From JTS-RE37 sp041744575 (GTDB lineage Bacteria > Bacteroidota > Bacteroidia > Flavobacteriales > Flavobacteriaceae): a stretch of DNA of 13,891 bases. The position numbers were made by a program, and so were the translations under genes. The stretch lies in assembly GCA_041744575.1 (NCBI GenBank), contig JBGTKP010000017.1, positions 1-13,891 of the forward strand, read 5' to 3'. A model generated the notes under the pieces. That model ran no database searches. It was not told the origin of the DNA and worked only from the letters and a program-made list of their open reading frames with translations. Numbering within the stretch: the stretch's first letter is position 1; each line of letters begins with the position of its first letter. This document shows, in pieces, positions 13,834 through 13,891 of this stretch.

Positions 13834-13891
13834 TGTCACTATATAGGCGATGTTCTTGATAAATTCGAGTGATGTAGGGCGATCGAGCCCG

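Overview
The window looks like a chromosomal stretch of a marine-type flavobacterium (Bacteroidota, class Flavobacteriia). The evidence is AT-rich DNA, gene starts with A-rich leaders and no clear Shine-Dalgarno, a lipoprotein whose Cys is followed by Ser-Asn-Asp-Asp-Asp, a two-component regulator propeller kinase, a DUF6090 protein and flavobacterial-type palindromic repeats inside reading frames. This is inferred from sequence reading only; no species can be named.

Left half (1-8650), signal transduction. A minus-strand pair encodes a VOC (glyoxalase-fold) protein and a cytoplasmic TPR histidine kinase that runs off the left edge just as its phosphoacceptor domain begins. Divergent from it is an intact class III adenylyl cyclase with a membrane segment, a FlgO/TolB-like domain and TPRs. 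Convergent with the cyclase is a large periplasmic-propeller/Y_Y_Y sensor histidine kinase. Downstream of that kinase lie two tandem response-regulator receiver genes, both dead, one by frameshifts and one by truncation. Upstream lies the C-terminal tail of a further histidine kinase. This is therefore a partly decayed multi-kinase operon with one complete kinase left and no intact partner regulator in view.

Middle and right (8650-13891), an accessory scrapyard. It contains three separate tyrosine-recombinase relics (one plus, two minus), a surface-type lipoprotein gene with a good terminator, a 5'-truncated HEPN-RNase (RiboL-PSP type) relic whose catalytic His is replaced by Arg, and an intact DUF6090 membrane gene lying between two of the recombinase relics. 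An IS5/IS1182-like DDE insertion sequence follows, its transposase broken by one TAG codon and its 5' end built from palindromic repeats. The window ends with a short unrecognised reading frame.

No complete new system is visible. The most notable points are the loss of the receivers downstream of an apparently intact kinase, an in-frame repeat insertion in that kinase's ATP-binding domain, the disarmed HEPN relic, and the repeated recombinase scars, which suggest an integration hotspot.
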